Assembly (NCBI GenBank): GCA_012841735.1
Contig: DUUE01000109.1
Span: 1 to 13,394, forward strand
From: Bacillota bacterium
Lineage (GTDB): Bacteria; Bacillota; Dethiobacteria; Dethiobacterales; Dethiobacteraceae
Direction: 5' to 3'
DNA length: 13,394 nt
Every line of letters starts with the position of its first letter. Within the stretch, counting starts at the first letter, position 1. This document shows, piece after piece, positions 4,980 to 12,899 of this stretch. The notes beneath the pieces are model-generated. The model ran no database searches. It was not told the origin of the DNA and saw only the letters and a program-made list of their open reading frames with translations. The position numbers and the translations under genes are program-made.

Positions 4980-6539
4980 GTGGAAGCAAGTGTACAGACT
5001 TTTATTGCTATGGCGCTGTATGTGGCCATGGTCATAGTCATTGGAGCATATTATGCAAAGCGTGCCGGAGAAAGCAGCAGCAACTTTCTGATCGGCGGCA
5101 GATCATTGGGTCCATGGGTCACCGCCATGGCTGCTGAAGCATCCGACATGAGCGGTTGGCTGTTGATGGGGTTGCCGGGTGTGGCATACTGGTATGGCTT
5201 AAGCGATGCGGCCTGGACGGCAATCGGCCTTGGAATCGGTACATACCTGAATTGGTTGTTTGTGGCAAAAAGACTTCGTGTTTATTCACACCTGGCCGGT
5301 GATGCCATTACCATTCCGGATTTTCTGAGTAACAGATTCAAAGAAGAGAAAAAAATTATTTTAACTATTGCAGCCCTTTTTATTCTTGTCTTTTTCAGTG
5401 TTTATGCCGCCAGTTGTTTTGTGACCGTGGGGAAATTATTCAGTACATTGTTTAACGTAAAATATGTTTACATGATGATTGCCGGTGCCATATTTGTTGT
5501 CCTTTATACTTTTATCGGCGGTTTTTTGGCGGAAAGTGCTTCAGATTTCATGCAGGGTGTTGTGATGGTTTTTGCCCTGACATTGGTTGTTATTTTTGGT
5601 GTAAACCATGCCGGAGGCTTGGCGGCGGTTGTAGCCAATGCAAAATCAATCCCGGGTTTTTTCCAATTCTTTGGTATTGCCCAGCCCCAGGTTGTTGATG
5701 GTGTGCAGCAAATTGGCACCGGCGGCCAGGCACTGTTCGGAGAGGCTGCAAGCTACGGGTTCCTGACGATCATTTCCACCTTGTCCTGGGGATTGGGGTA
5801 CTTTGGCATGCCGCATATTTTGCTGAAGTTCATGGCCATTAAAAAATCCAGTGAAATTACTCTTTCCAGAAGAATCGCAACAGTCTGGGTTATTATTTCC
5901 CTGACAGCTGCTGTTGCCATTGGCATTACCGGCCGCATTCTTTATCCGGCCAGACTGCTGACGCAAAGTGCGGCGGAGAGTATTTTTATCATCATGTCAA
6001 CGAACTTTTTCGTGCCGTTTCTTGCCGGCATAGTGATGGCCGGTATTCTTGCCGCCACCATCAGCTCGTCAGATTCCTATTTGCTGATAGCGGCTTCCGC
6101 CATTTCCAAAAACATTTACCAGGGTATACTGAAAAGAGATGCCACAGACAGGCAGGTTTTGCTTGCTTCCAGGATAACGCTGCTCATAGTCGCCCTGGTG
6201 GCGGTAATTATTGCTTTGGATGAAAACAGTGTCATCTTCACCGTGGTTTCCTTTGCCTGGGCCGGTTTTGGCGCCACATTCGGGCCGATTATCCTTTTTT
6301 CACTGTTTTGGAAAAGGGTTACCAGAGCGGGTGCCATTGCCGGCATGATAGCAGGCGGCGGCATGGTGTTTGTCTGGAAGCTGCTCATCAGGCCCCTGGG
6401 CGGTGCCTTTAACATTTATGAACTGCTGCCGGCATTTTTATTGTCCTGTATTGTAATTGTCATTACATCTTATCTGACAAAGGAAGAGTCCAAAGCAATT
6501 CAGGATGAGTTCGAACTGGCAAAAACTACTGAATTTTAA
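4980..6539 (+). CDS. putP: Na+/solute symporter, PutP type (SSS family)
   Basis: 519-aa integral membrane protein with about 13 hydrophobic segments. It starts at GTG 4980 six bases after GGGGGAGGA; no better start is near. The SDMSGWLLMGLPG segment (55-67) is the highly conserved TM2 motif of PutP, holding the Asp and Ser that take part in Na+ binding in E. coli PutP. GILAATISSSDSYLLIAASAI (355-375) corresponds to TM8 with the second Na+-site serines (Ser362/Ser363). DAITIPDFLSNRF (108-120) matches the ALTLPDYF region. The protein therefore probably imports proline with Na+, but related SSS carriers take other substrates, so the substrate is less certain than the family. The two inverted repeats upstream suggest control. 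The next gene follows after 63 bases. Confidence 0.85.
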   Translation: MEASVQTFIAMALYVAMVIVIGAYYAKRAGESSSNFLIGGRSLGPWVTAMAAEASDMSGWLLMGLPGVAYWYGLSDAAWTAIGLGIGTYLNWLFVAKRLRVYSHLAGDAITIPDFLSNRFKEEKKIILTIAALFILVFFSVYAASCFVTVGKLFSTLFNVKYVYMMIAGAIFVVLYTFIGGFLAESASDFMQGVVMVFALTLVVIFGVNHAGGLAAVVANAKSIPGFFQFFGIAQPQVVDGVQQIGTGGQALFGEAASYGFLTIISTLSWGLGYFGMPHILLKFMAIKKSSEITLSRRIATVWVIISLTAAVAIGITGRILYPARLLTQSAAESIFIIMSTNFFVPFLAGIVMAGILAATISSSDSYLLIAASAISKNIYQGILKRDATDRQVLLASRITLLIVALVAVIIALDENSVIFTVVSFAWAGFGATFGPIILFSLFWKRVTRAGAIAGMIAGGGMVFVWKLLIRPLGGAFNIYELLPAFLLSCIVIVITSYLTKEESKAIQDEFELAKTTEF

Positions 6540-6602
6540 GCAAAAAGACAGTGTGCCCGCTCTGTACCGGTAAACAGGCAGCCATGTTGGGGGGATGATT
6601 CA

Positions 6603-7262
6603 GTGAGCAAGCGGGAAGCGATTGCCATCGGTTTTATCGTGACGTTGCTGGCTAGTAATATTTTAGCCACAAAGCTTATTGTGCTTGGACCTTTTGTTTT
6701 ACCGGCCGCGGTAATTGTTTATCCCTTTTGTTTTATGAATGGGGATATTCTGACGGAGATCTGGGGCTACAGGTACGCAAAAAAAGTAATCCTGGCCGGT
6801 TTTGCTGCCAATGCCTTTTTAACGCTTGTCATCTACCTCGGGCAAATCCTGCCTGCCGCTCCCACCTGGGAACACCAGGAGGCATATGTAGCTATTTTTG
6901 CCTCTGTCCCCCGCATCGTGCTGGGCAGTTTTATTGCCTATTTGGGCGGTGAACTGACAAACAGCATTTTTCTGGAGAAAATAAAAAACATAACAGGCCC
7001 CAGGTTTTTGTTTGTCAGAACCATAGGTTCTTCCATTGTGGGTCAGTTTGTTGACACGGTTGTTTTTATCGGTGTAGCTTTTGCAGGCACAGTGCCGGCA
7101 AATATCCTCCTGCAGATTATGTTGGGCCAGTATCTTGTCAAAGTGGCACTGGAGGCAATAGGCGGCACACCGTTGGCCTACCTGTTAATCGGCTGGGCAG
7201 GAAAAGACGACCGCCGGGATCGTTTTGACGAAGGGGCGGTGAACGGGGAAAGCATGCCCTAG
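6603..7262 (+). CDS. Queuosine precursor transporter (VUT/YhhQ family, DUF165)
   Basis: 219-aa membrane protein with about six hydrophobic segments, starting at GTG 6603 behind TTGGGGGGATG. Diagnostic stretches are LLASNILATKL (15-25), a YPFCFMNGDILTEIWGYRYAKKV segment in two adjoining parts (40-62), and FVRTIGSSIVGQFVDTVVF, characteristic of the YhhQ/VUT family that imports preQ0, preQ1 or queuine for tRNA queuosine modification. The hydrophilic tail after residue 200 is short and variable. It lies 63 bases after the symporter with no terminator between, so co-transcription is likely, though a shared physiology is not obvious. I see no preQ1 riboswitch in the gap. A bidirectional terminator follows. 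Confidence 0.9.
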   Translation: MSKREAIAIGFIVTLLASNILATKLIVLGPFVLPAAVIVYPFCFMNGDILTEIWGYRYAKKVILAGFAANAFLTLVIYLGQILPAAPTWEHQEAYVAIFASVPRIVLGSFIAYLGGELTNSIFLEKIKNITGPRFLFVRTIGSSIVGQFVDTVVFIGVAFAGTVPANILLQIMLGQYLVKVALEAIGGTPLAYLLIGWAGKDDRRDRFDEGAVNGESMP

Positions 7263-7275
7263 GCCGCAACCTGCT

Positions 7276-7323
7276 CCGGGAAAAAGAAAACTGCCGGTCA
7301 TTATCTGCCGGCAGTTTGCTGTT
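7276..7323. terminator. Bidirectional terminator between converging genes
   Basis: AAACTGCCGG (7288-7297) pairs perfectly with CCGGCAGTTT (7308-7317). A T-rich stretch follows on the plus strand, and a stronger TTTTCTTTTT tract follows on the minus strand (complement of 7281-7290). It therefore ends both the transporter transcript and the minus-strand DUF362 transcript. Confidence 0.8.
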
Positions 7324-7377
7324 TCCGGCGACTCTTTTGCAGGACTCCGGCATCCGGGGGCTTTTCCCGGCCGGATG

Positions 7378-8268
7378 TTATTTTTCGGCAGCCAATACCT
7401 GCGCCAGCTGCCCGGCAAGGGCAGCGCTATCCGCATCGTCAGTGACAAGCTCAATCCCGGCGGGTGATGTAACCCCAAGGCCCAGCTCCACGGCCCGGGC
7501 AATTTGCTCCTGCTGGAAAATGGGCGTCTCCATGATCTGCCTGTTGCTGCCCAGGTGTTTGAGCAGGGCCAGGCCAACCGCGTCCAGGGCTACCCGGTCC
7601 CGGGAAACCAGCATGACATTCCCCTTGGCGCGTTTTCCTTCCATCGGGCCGCCGTCAGTAAAAACATCAATACCGTCCATCAGGACAAAGTCGGGCCGGT
7701 ATGCCAGGTTAATCTCCGCTATCATTTTGCGCATGTGGGGGGAGCCGTGCAGCTTTTGAAAATCTTTGGGCACAAGCCCCACGCCCAGCTTCAGGGACAT
7801 GCTGAAAACGCCCCCAAAGCCGTGTGTTTTTAAAGTGCAGGTGGCAACAACTGCATCGGCGTCCGCAACCGCTCTGGGTATCTGCAGGCCGCCGGGCCAG
7901 TGCAGGTCTTCCCGGTCAAAGGTCAGCCACTCGTCTGCCGTTAATTCCTCAAAATTAATCAGGTTAACGCCCAGGCGGTCGCACAGTTCGTCTACTTTTT
8001 TGGTGCGGAATACCTCCGCAGTCACAGCCGGGCCGCTTCTTTCCCCCACAGTCAGTGCGGCCGGGGAAAAAGCCAAAAGCTCAAGCAGCAACTGCTCCAA
8101 GGTGTCATTATGGGTGGAACCGGGGCATTCATCCGCCGTGTTAAAGTTTGGTTTGACAAAAATCTTTTTTCCCCGGTAATCCAGCCGGCCCAGGTGGCGA
8201 AAACAACGCCTGACGCCTTCCTTGCGCTCTGCGGTGGCGACAAGGTAAACTTCCGCTTTATTGCTCAC
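7378..8268 (-). CDS. DUF362 domain protein
   Basis: 296-aa protein. The GTG at 8266-8268 is chosen as start because AAAGGAG lies eight bases upstream; an in-frame ATG 14 codons earlier has no Shine-Dalgarno. The family is recognised from FVKPNFNTADECPGSTHND (37-55), the near-universal KPN...TH block at the start of DUF362 proteins, and from LKTHGFGGVFSMSLKLGVG around residue 145, followed by DFQKLHG. Unlike many DUF362 proteins, it carries no C-terminal ferredoxin domain and no Tat signal, so it appears to be a cytoplasmic single-domain form. Biochemical function is unknown; an iron-sulfur or metal-linked role has been suggested for relatives. It lies 57 bases downstream of the acyltransferase gene on the same strand, probably in one transcript. 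Confidence 0.85.
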   Translation of the reverse strand: MSNKAEVYLVATAERKEGVRRCFRHLGRLDYRGKKIFVKPNFNTADECPGSTHNDTLEQLLLELLAFSPAALTVGERSGPAVTAEVFRTKKVDELCDRLGVNLINFEELTADEWLTFDREDLHWPGGLQIPRAVADADAVVATCTLKTHGFGGVFSMSLKLGVGLVPKDFQKLHGSPHMRKMIAEINLAYRPDFVLMDGIDVFTDGGPMEGKRAKGNVMLVSRDRVALDAVGLALLKHLGSNRQIMETPIFQQEQIARAVELGLGVTSPAGIELVTDDADSAALAGQLAQVLAAEK

Positions 8269-8325
8269 GGGAAAAACTCCTTTCCTTTGCTTTTTGCTGC
8301 GCAGTTGCACATGGTCCCGTTTCCC

Positions 8326-9423
8326 TCAGCCGCTTGCCGCCACTTGCTCTTCGCCTGCTGTCCGTGCCTGCCGGCTGTAGACGCCGGAAAGCGGTGCCAG
8401 GTATTTTCTGATAAAAGGTATGATGGTATAGTGGGACAGCACCATGATTATCATGGTATAAAGGCAGGTAACAAAAGGTGTGGTGAGATTAAGATACAGC
8501 CTTGCCATGGAGAGCAAGCTGTAAACAGTGTTTTTGCTGAGATGTTCCGTGCCGCAATAAATGAGGGTGTTTTGGCCCATTTTGCGCAGAAGGGCAATAG
8601 CGGACAGTAAATGTGCCAGGAGATAGTTGAGATAAATCAAAACCAGCGCCTGCAGCAGGGAAACAAGTATGTCCTGCGGAGTGCGCGACTGCTGGAACAA
8701 TACTTTAAAGCCGGATTCATGAAAATAAATCTGGGCGCCCGCCCACAAAGCGGCTGCCGCCGACAGGAGGACGATTGCTTTGCCCCGGAAGGAAAGGGTG
8801 GCATAGCTCTTATCTTTGACCAGGGGGAAGACTGCCGCACCGGCAGCATAGTACACCAGGAAGTAGAGGGCGGAATCGATGCTGAAAAACCAGTGTGCCA
8901 CAAAACGTTCCACATCGGGCAGAGCCAGGGCGGTGACAAAATGGAGTGCGGCGGCGATGAGGAGGATGAGATACGGGTAATGGCGGAATTTGCCAGCTGC
9001 CCGGTAAAGCAGGTCATAAAGCATGGCAATGACAAATAAACAGGGCAAAAACCAGAGCGCCCAGGCAAACCCCTGCCCGCGGATTCCCAGCAGGCTTTGT
9101 TTGAGCAGCTCCGCCAGGTACTTGGCATTGCCGTTTTCGTCCAGCATGAACATAACTAAATTTAACAGGCAGAAGCCGAAGTAAGGGACGAGGATGGTGA
9201 AAAACCTTTTGCTGAGATTTTCCCGGAATGAATTTTTTAGGCCGTTTGCAGCAAAAAAGCCGGACAGGAAAAAGAACAGGGGTACATGATATGCATAGAC
9301 GAAAGCATACAATTTTCCCGCACTGTCCATCATGTGACCGAGATAAACGGCAAACATCCCGAGAAAACGCATTGTGTCAACCCAGTGGTAGCGGATTTTG
9401 TGTGCAGCACCCGTGCCTTGCAT
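8326..9423 (-). CDS. Acyltransferase family 3 membrane protein
   Basis: 365-aa polytopic protein with about ten hydrophobic segments. The ATG at 9421-9423 is chosen because GAGGAGGGAG lies just upstream; an ATG ten codons earlier lacks one. The N terminus carries the acyltransferase-3 signature: RYHWVDTMRFLGMFAVYLGH (11-30) with the conserved Arg19 and His30, then YHVPLFFFLSGFFA (44-57) with His45. Such enzymes transfer acetyl or other acyl groups to sugars, lipids or cell-wall polymers at the membrane. The opening resembles fucose 4-O-acetylase-like members. The substrate cannot be read from the sequence, and no glycan biosynthesis genes are nearby. The DUF362 gene follows in the same direction. 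Confidence 0.87.
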   Translation of the reverse strand: MQGTGAAHKIRYHWVDTMRFLGMFAVYLGHMMDSAGKLYAFVYAYHVPLFFFLSGFFAANGLKNSFRENLSKRFFTILVPYFGFCLLNLVMFMLDENGNAKYLAELLKQSLLGIRGQGFAWALWFLPCLFVIAMLYDLLYRAAGKFRHYPYLILLIAAALHFVTALALPDVERFVAHWFFSIDSALYFLVYYAAGAAVFPLVKDKSYATLSFRGKAIVLLSAAAALWAGAQIYFHESGFKVLFQQSRTPQDILVSLLQALVLIYLNYLLAHLLSAIALLRKMGQNTLIYCGTEHLSKNTVYSLLSMARLYLNLTTPFVTCLYTMIIMVLSHYTIIPFIRKYLAPLSGVYSRQARTAGEEQVAASG

Positions 9424-9538
9424 TATCTCCCTCCTCAAAAAATAAAATCTCAAGAAATTTCAGGATATTTACATATTCACCCGTCCCGCCCGGATTCCTC
9501 CTCGTTTTATTGTTTAAGTCTGAATGCTGGGTTGTAGC

Positions 9539-9568
9539 TTGCGGAAACACGGTTTAATGGGCTATCAT
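9539..9568 (+). promoter_or_regulatory. Candidate promoter of the 96-aa protein gene
   Basis: TTGCGG (9539-9544) and TATCAT (9563-9568) are separated by 18 bases, about 40 bases before the GTG start at 9608. The -10 is good, the -35 moderate. Confidence 0.45.
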
Positions 9569-9607
9569 GGAAACGGGGACGGGAAATAATGGCAGGGGGG
9601 TGAGTTT

Positions 9608-9898
9608 GTGCGCCGGAAGGGTATTGTCATTATCTGTGCAGTCTTAATACTGGCGGCATTTTTTAGTTGGCAGCAATTTAGGAAAGGCCGTGTTGCATCC
9701 AGGCAGTTGGCTTTTTATAAAGAAGCAATTTTTCGTGACAATAGTGAGATTAAGCATACACAGTATCTTGGCAGAGGATTTCACCTGGTGGAAACGGCTG
9801 TGGGGAAAGTATATCTGATCCGTATGCAGGATGAAAGCAGAAATAAAGGGATTATTGAAGGTTATGAACTGAAAAACAGAATTGTGGAGTACAGGTGA
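9608..9898 (+). CDS. Small membrane-anchored protein of unknown function
   Basis: 96-aa protein starting at GTG 9608 with a GGCAGGGGGGTG purine-rich site upstream. A positively charged start (MRRKG) precedes one hydrophobic segment (residues 5-20), then a hydrophilic domain of about 75 residues with alternating strand-like segments (HTQYLGRGFHLVETAVGKVY, 50-69). It is probably a single-pass protein with the domain outside the membrane. No lipobox cysteine and no known motif is seen. It may be co-expressed with the TPP enzyme 99 bases downstream, but that gene has its own extended -10, so a link is uncertain. Confidence 0.65.
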   Translation: MRRKGIVIICAVLILAAFFSWQQFRKGRVASRQLAFYKEAIFRDNSEIKHTQYLGRGFHLVETAVGKVYLIRMQDESRNKGIIEGYELKNRIVEYR

Positions 9899-9951
9899 AG
9901 CCGGGGCGGCAACTTTTACGACGGCGGCGGGTAGATTCGGGACAGGCGGCA

Positions 9952-9960
9952 TGTTATACT
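9952..9960 (+). promoter_or_regulatory. Extended -10 promoter of the TPP enzyme gene
   Basis: TGTTATACT fits the extended -10 pattern TGn-TATAAT with one mismatch in the hexamer. No good -35 exists upstream, as is common for extended -10 promoters. The leader to the TTG start would be about 30 nt. Confidence 0.5.
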
Positions 9961-9997
9961 GGAAGAGAAACTGTTTTGGCAAAAGGAGTGAGAAGAT

Positions 9998-11725
9998 TTG
10001 GGCAATAACCGGGAAGGCGATCGTTACACGGCTGCGGATGCGCTCACCGATGCTTTGGTAAATGCGGGCGTTTCCTATATCTTCGTAAATTCCGGAACCG
10101 ATTATCCACCCATAATTGAAAATTGGGCAAAATATGAACAGTACGGTCGGCCGAAGCCGGAAATTATTGTCTGCCCCCATGAGATGGTGGCTTTAAGCGC
10201 CGCTCAGGGGTATGCGCAGGCAACGGGAAAAGGACAGGCGGTTTTTGTGCATGTTGACGTGGGGACACAGAACCTGGGCGGTTCTGTCCATAATGCCTGC
10301 CGCTGCCGCGTCCCCGCCTTTATTCTTGCCGGTGTCTCCCCCTTCACCCTGGAGGGAGAGTTGAAAGGAACACGCAATGCACATATCCAGTTTTTGCAGA
10401 ATGTACATGACCAGGCGGCCATCGTACGGGAATACACCAAATGGTATTATGAAGTAAGGACTGGTAAAAACATCCAGCAGCTGGTGTATCGCGGGTTGCA
10501 GATTGCCCACAGCGCTCCGCAGGGGCCGGTGTACCTGATGGCGGCCCGGGAACCGCTGGAAGAGGAAGGCAGGGATATCGGGGCGGATCCCGGCAAATGG
10601 GCCGCCATTGCCCCGCAGGGCCTGTCCGATGAAGGTGCGGAGCAGATTGCAAACGCGCTGCTGGCCGCCGACAACCCCGTCATTATTACGTCTTACGCCG
10701 GCAGGAACCCGGAATGTGTGGCGGAACTGGTTGCTTTGAGTGAACGTCTTGCCATCCCGGTGGTGGAAGCCGGAGCCATTAATATGAATTTCCCGGCGGA
10801 TCACCCGCTGCATGTGGGACATGATCCAAAGTATTACCTGCAGACAGCAGACGTAATTCTGGTACTTGACAGTGATCTGCCCTGGATTCCGGCGCTGACC
10901 GGACCGCATGCGGGAGCCAAAATATTCTATGTGGATGTGGACCCGCTGAAAGAAGGCACCCCGCTGTGGTATATTCCTGCCGACGGTTTTTTCAAAGCCG
11001 ATTCCCTGACGGCTTTAAAGCAGATCAACAGCCGGCTGGCCCAGGCCAAGCTGCCTGATCCCGCTTTGCTGGAGAAGCGGCTTGCAGCTGCGACAGCGGC
11101 ACATCAGGCGCTCCTGGCGGCCATGGAGCAGGAAGAACAGCCCGGGGACAAAATGACGCCCGAATTTGTTGCAGCTACGCTGCGCCAGGTGCTGGCGGAT
11201 GACGATATTGTGCTTGATGAAACTACTTCTTACCATTCTGTGATTGAGAAACACCTGCCGCGCAATAAACCCGGGACATATTTCATGAGCGGCGGCAGTG
11301 CCCTCGGCTGGTTCGGCGGTGCCGCCATCGGTGTAAAACTGGCCTGCCCGGAGAAAAATGTGGTGGCTCTCTGCGGTGACGGGACATATATTTTCTCTGT
11401 CCCGACAGCCACTTACTGGGTGGCTGCCAAGTATAAAACGCCTTTCATGACGGTTATTTTCAACAATCAGGGCTGGGGTGCGGCCAAGCTGGCCGTAATG
11501 CGCGAACATCCGGACGGCTATGCCGCCAGAAATGACACCTTCTGGACTGCCATGATGCCTGCGGCTCACCTGGAAAAAGTGGCGGAGGCTGCCGGCGGCG
11601 CTTTTGCCAGGGCAGTTTCCGACCCCGGGGAGTTAAAGTCGGTGCTGCAGGAGGGCATGGAGGCTGTCCGGAGCGGGCGGTGTGCAGTGATAAATGTGCT
11701 TTTGCCTCCGGTTTCCCGGCAGTAA
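9998..11725 (+). CDS. Thiamine-diphosphate-dependent enzyme, acetolactate synthase superfamily
   Basis: 575-aa protein starting at TTG 9998, nine bases after AAAGGAG. It has the three-domain layout of pyruvate oxidase/acetolactate synthase enzymes. The N-terminal PYR domain (about 10-180) has Glu62 in CPHEMVALSAAQGYA, the residue that activates the cofactor. A central domain spans about 210-350. The C-terminal PP domain has the cofactor motif GDGTY (460-464), 26 residues, then NN (489-490). Unusually, the region after the catalytic Glu reads HVDVGTQNLGG, and the FAD/regulatory features of true IlvB are not obvious. There is no IlvN regulatory subunit or other branched-chain gene beside it. 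The substrate is therefore open: a carboligase, decarboxylase or oxidase are all possible. A very strong terminator follows. Confidence 0.87.
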   Translation: MGNNREGDRYTAADALTDALVNAGVSYIFVNSGTDYPPIIENWAKYEQYGRPKPEIIVCPHEMVALSAAQGYAQATGKGQAVFVHVDVGTQNLGGSVHNACRCRVPAFILAGVSPFTLEGELKGTRNAHIQFLQNVHDQAAIVREYTKWYYEVRTGKNIQQLVYRGLQIAHSAPQGPVYLMAAREPLEEEGRDIGADPGKWAAIAPQGLSDEGAEQIANALLAADNPVIITSYAGRNPECVAELVALSERLAIPVVEAGAINMNFPADHPLHVGHDPKYYLQTADVILVLDSDLPWIPALTGPHAGAKIFYVDVDPLKEGTPLWYIPADGFFKADSLTALKQINSRLAQAKLPDPALLEKRLAAATAAHQALLAAMEQEEQPGDKMTPEFVAATLRQVLADDDIVLDETTSYHSVIEKHLPRNKPGTYFMSGGSALGWFGGAAIGVKLACPEKNVVALCGDGTYIFSVPTATYWVAAKYKTPFMTVIFNNQGWGAAKLAVMREHPDGYAARNDTFWTAMMPAAHLEKVAEAAGGAFARAVSDPGELKSVLQEGMEAVRSGRCAVINVLLPPVSRQ

Positions 11726-11739
11726 TAACAATCTATGCA

Positions 11740-11776
11740 AAAAACCTGCTTTCGGCTTTGCCGGAAGCAGGTTTTT
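11740..11776. terminator. Strong bidirectional terminator
   Basis: AAAAACCTGCTTTCGGC (11740-11756) pairs with GCCGGAAGCAGGTTTTT (11760-11776) over 17 positions with a single G.U and a three-base loop. The A/T arms supply a T tract on both strands, so it serves the TPP enzyme gene and the convergent membrane-protein gene. Confidence 0.9.
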
Positions 11777-11793
11777 GTCTGAGCGGCTTTGGC

Positions 11794-12195
11794 TTAAAAC
11801 AAATAATACTGTATCAATACCGCCAGGAGAGGAGGGAGGGCGACAAGCAACAGGAGCTTGATTGCCTGGATATTTTCTTTTTGCGCTTTTTGCGGGTCGG
11901 CAGAGGGCTTGTCCTGCCCGTGCGAAGCAGGCTGCGTGGGGAGACCTGCGGCTTCCGGCCTGTCTCCCCAGCCGCCGTCGTGGCCGAGGTAGCCGCGAAG
12001 CATTTCTTTTTTCCGGCGTGCAACGGGGTTGTTCCCGGTGACAGCCAGTGTAAGAATGGCAATTATAAGCAGGAGGATGAAGAAAGCCCATTCGTTGATA
12101 CTGTTAAACAGGGAAGGGTTTTTGGTTATGAGTGAGGCAAGGGCGGCGGCAAGGACAATTATGATACCGCACAGAAGTGCATAAACTTTTTTCAT
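11794..12195 (-). CDS. Membrane protein of unknown function, paralogue A
   Basis: 133-aa protein. Of two adjacent ATGs, the second (12195) sits six bases from GGAGG and is preferred; the first is only three bases away. There are two hydrophobic segments at the N terminus (about 4-23 and 34-53), a basic patch (ARRKKE), a 40-residue hydrophilic Gly/Pro-rich linker (GHDGGWGDRPEAAGLPTQPA), and a third hydrophobic segment at the C terminus (KLLLLVALPPLLAVLIQYYLF). Start and end clearly resemble the neighbouring 96-aa protein: YALL-GI near the N terminus, N-x-x-LF after the first segment and LLAVL near the end. I do not recognise the family. It lies 44 bases downstream of the paralogue on the same strand and is probably co-transcribed. 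Confidence 0.7.
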   Translation of the reverse strand: MKKVYALLCGIIIVLAAALASLITKNPSLFNSINEWAFFILLLIIAILTLAVTGNNPVARRKKEMLRGYLGHDGGWGDRPEAAGLPTQPASHGQDKPSADPQKAQKENIQAIKLLLLVALPPLLAVLIQYYLF

Positions 12196-12239
12196 CATAT
12201 TCCTCCGTTTCTTTTTCTGCCTGCAGCTGCGACAAGTAA

Positions 12240-12530
12240 TCAGGAAATAAAGCGCAGGTAGAGCACGGCCAGCAGGCTGGGGACTCCGGCAAGCAGAAGC
12301 TTTTTTGCATCCTCATACCGGGTCCTCCTGTCTTTTTCCGCTGCAAGCCCGGATTGCTGCCTGTAACTGTTGCCAAAAATTTCGGCCAGCATGCCGGCAC
12401 CAAGCATCGTGCCGACTACAACCCAACTGCAGATCTGCAGAAACAGAGCCCGGTTGGCCATGAGCCGGGCGGCGGCGGCAGAAGCGGCAACCAGGGCAAT
12501 GCCCGGCAGTAGGGCGTAACTGTTTTTCAC
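12240..12530 (-). CDS. Membrane protein of unknown function, paralogue B
   Basis: 96-aa protein starting at GTG 12528-12530, which has GAGAGGAG eight bases upstream; the open frame continues far upstream, but that part runs through non-coding DNA and the small gene on the other strand. It has three hydrophobic segments (about 5-24, 29-52 and 76-93) with a charged stretch between the second and third (AAEKDRRTRYEDAKK). It is the shorter relative of the 133-aa protein, lacking the Gly/Pro-rich linker. A TATAAT on the minus strand (complement of 12579-12584) could be its -10, but no -35 matches. Function unknown; topology would put both loops on the inner side. Confidence 0.65.
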   Translation of the reverse strand: MKNSYALLPGIALVAASAAAARLMANRALFLQICSWVVVGTMLGAGMLAEIFGNSYRQQSGLAAEKDRRTRYEDAKKLLLAGVPSLLAVLYLRFIS

Positions 12531-12711
12531 GCAGGCCGCTCCTCTCATCATGCAGAATGCCCATAATTTTTTGTCGTCATTATATATTCTATTGCAGCCG
12601 GCAGATTCCTGTTCCCCGGGCGGTGGCTTAGTTTTGTGACGAAACGGATACGTCAAATATGTGAAAAAAATAAAAAATGCTGAACATTCCCTTATTTTTA
12701 GCAAAAAGGTC

Positions 12712-12740
12712 TGGACAGAAACGCAAATCAGTGGTAAGAT
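12712..12740 (+). promoter_or_regulatory. Promoter of the 49-aa protein gene
   Basis: TGGACA (12712-12717), 17 bases, TAAGAT (12735-12740), with TGG directly before the -10 (extended -10). Transcription would begin near 12747, leaving a leader of about 150 nt before the gene. Confidence 0.7.
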
Positions 12741-12899
12741 AAAGACAGTTAAACATGTATACACAGGTATGTAACTAGATAAACAGATTAAACCTGCCCT
12801 TTCTGTACTGCAAACACCAACTGTAACTTTTACCATACTGCGGATAGGAAAGTGCAGGAAGGGGAAAATTATAGAAAAACAGCTGAGAGGGAGGTTGAT
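12741..12899 (+). other. Long 5' leader of the 49-aa protein gene
   Basis: About 150 nt of untranslated leader. ACAGTT (12745-12750) and AACTGT (12819-12824) could close a larger fold, and GTATAC/GGTATG repeats (about 12757-12772) could form a small stem. It fits no riboswitch or leader class I know. The stretch from 12531 to 12711, between the divergent genes, holds only the promoter elements noted. Confidence 0.35.

Noticed and set aside
3504..4985. Integrated element with att direct repeats
   Set aside because: Searched by eye for the tRNA 3' end further downstream; only CCGGCT fragments occur (for example near 4811), too short to call an attachment site.
6540..6602. preQ1 riboswitch before the queuosine-precursor transporter
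   Set aside because: The 63-base gap has neither the C-rich loop nor the A-rich tail of preQ1-I, and is too short for the other classes.
7316..7759. 147-codon plus-strand frame beginning in the bidirectional terminator
   Set aside because: Ser/Arg/Pro-rich antisense translation of the DUF362 gene.
8110..8610. 166-codon plus-strand frame across the DUF362/acyltransferase junction
   Set aside because: Shadow of two well-supported minus-strand genes; low-complexity translation with no family features.
9644..10180. 178-codon minus-strand frame opposite the 96-aa gene and TPP enzyme start
   Set aside because: Opposes two genes with good starts and crosses their promoter; no ribosome-binding site.
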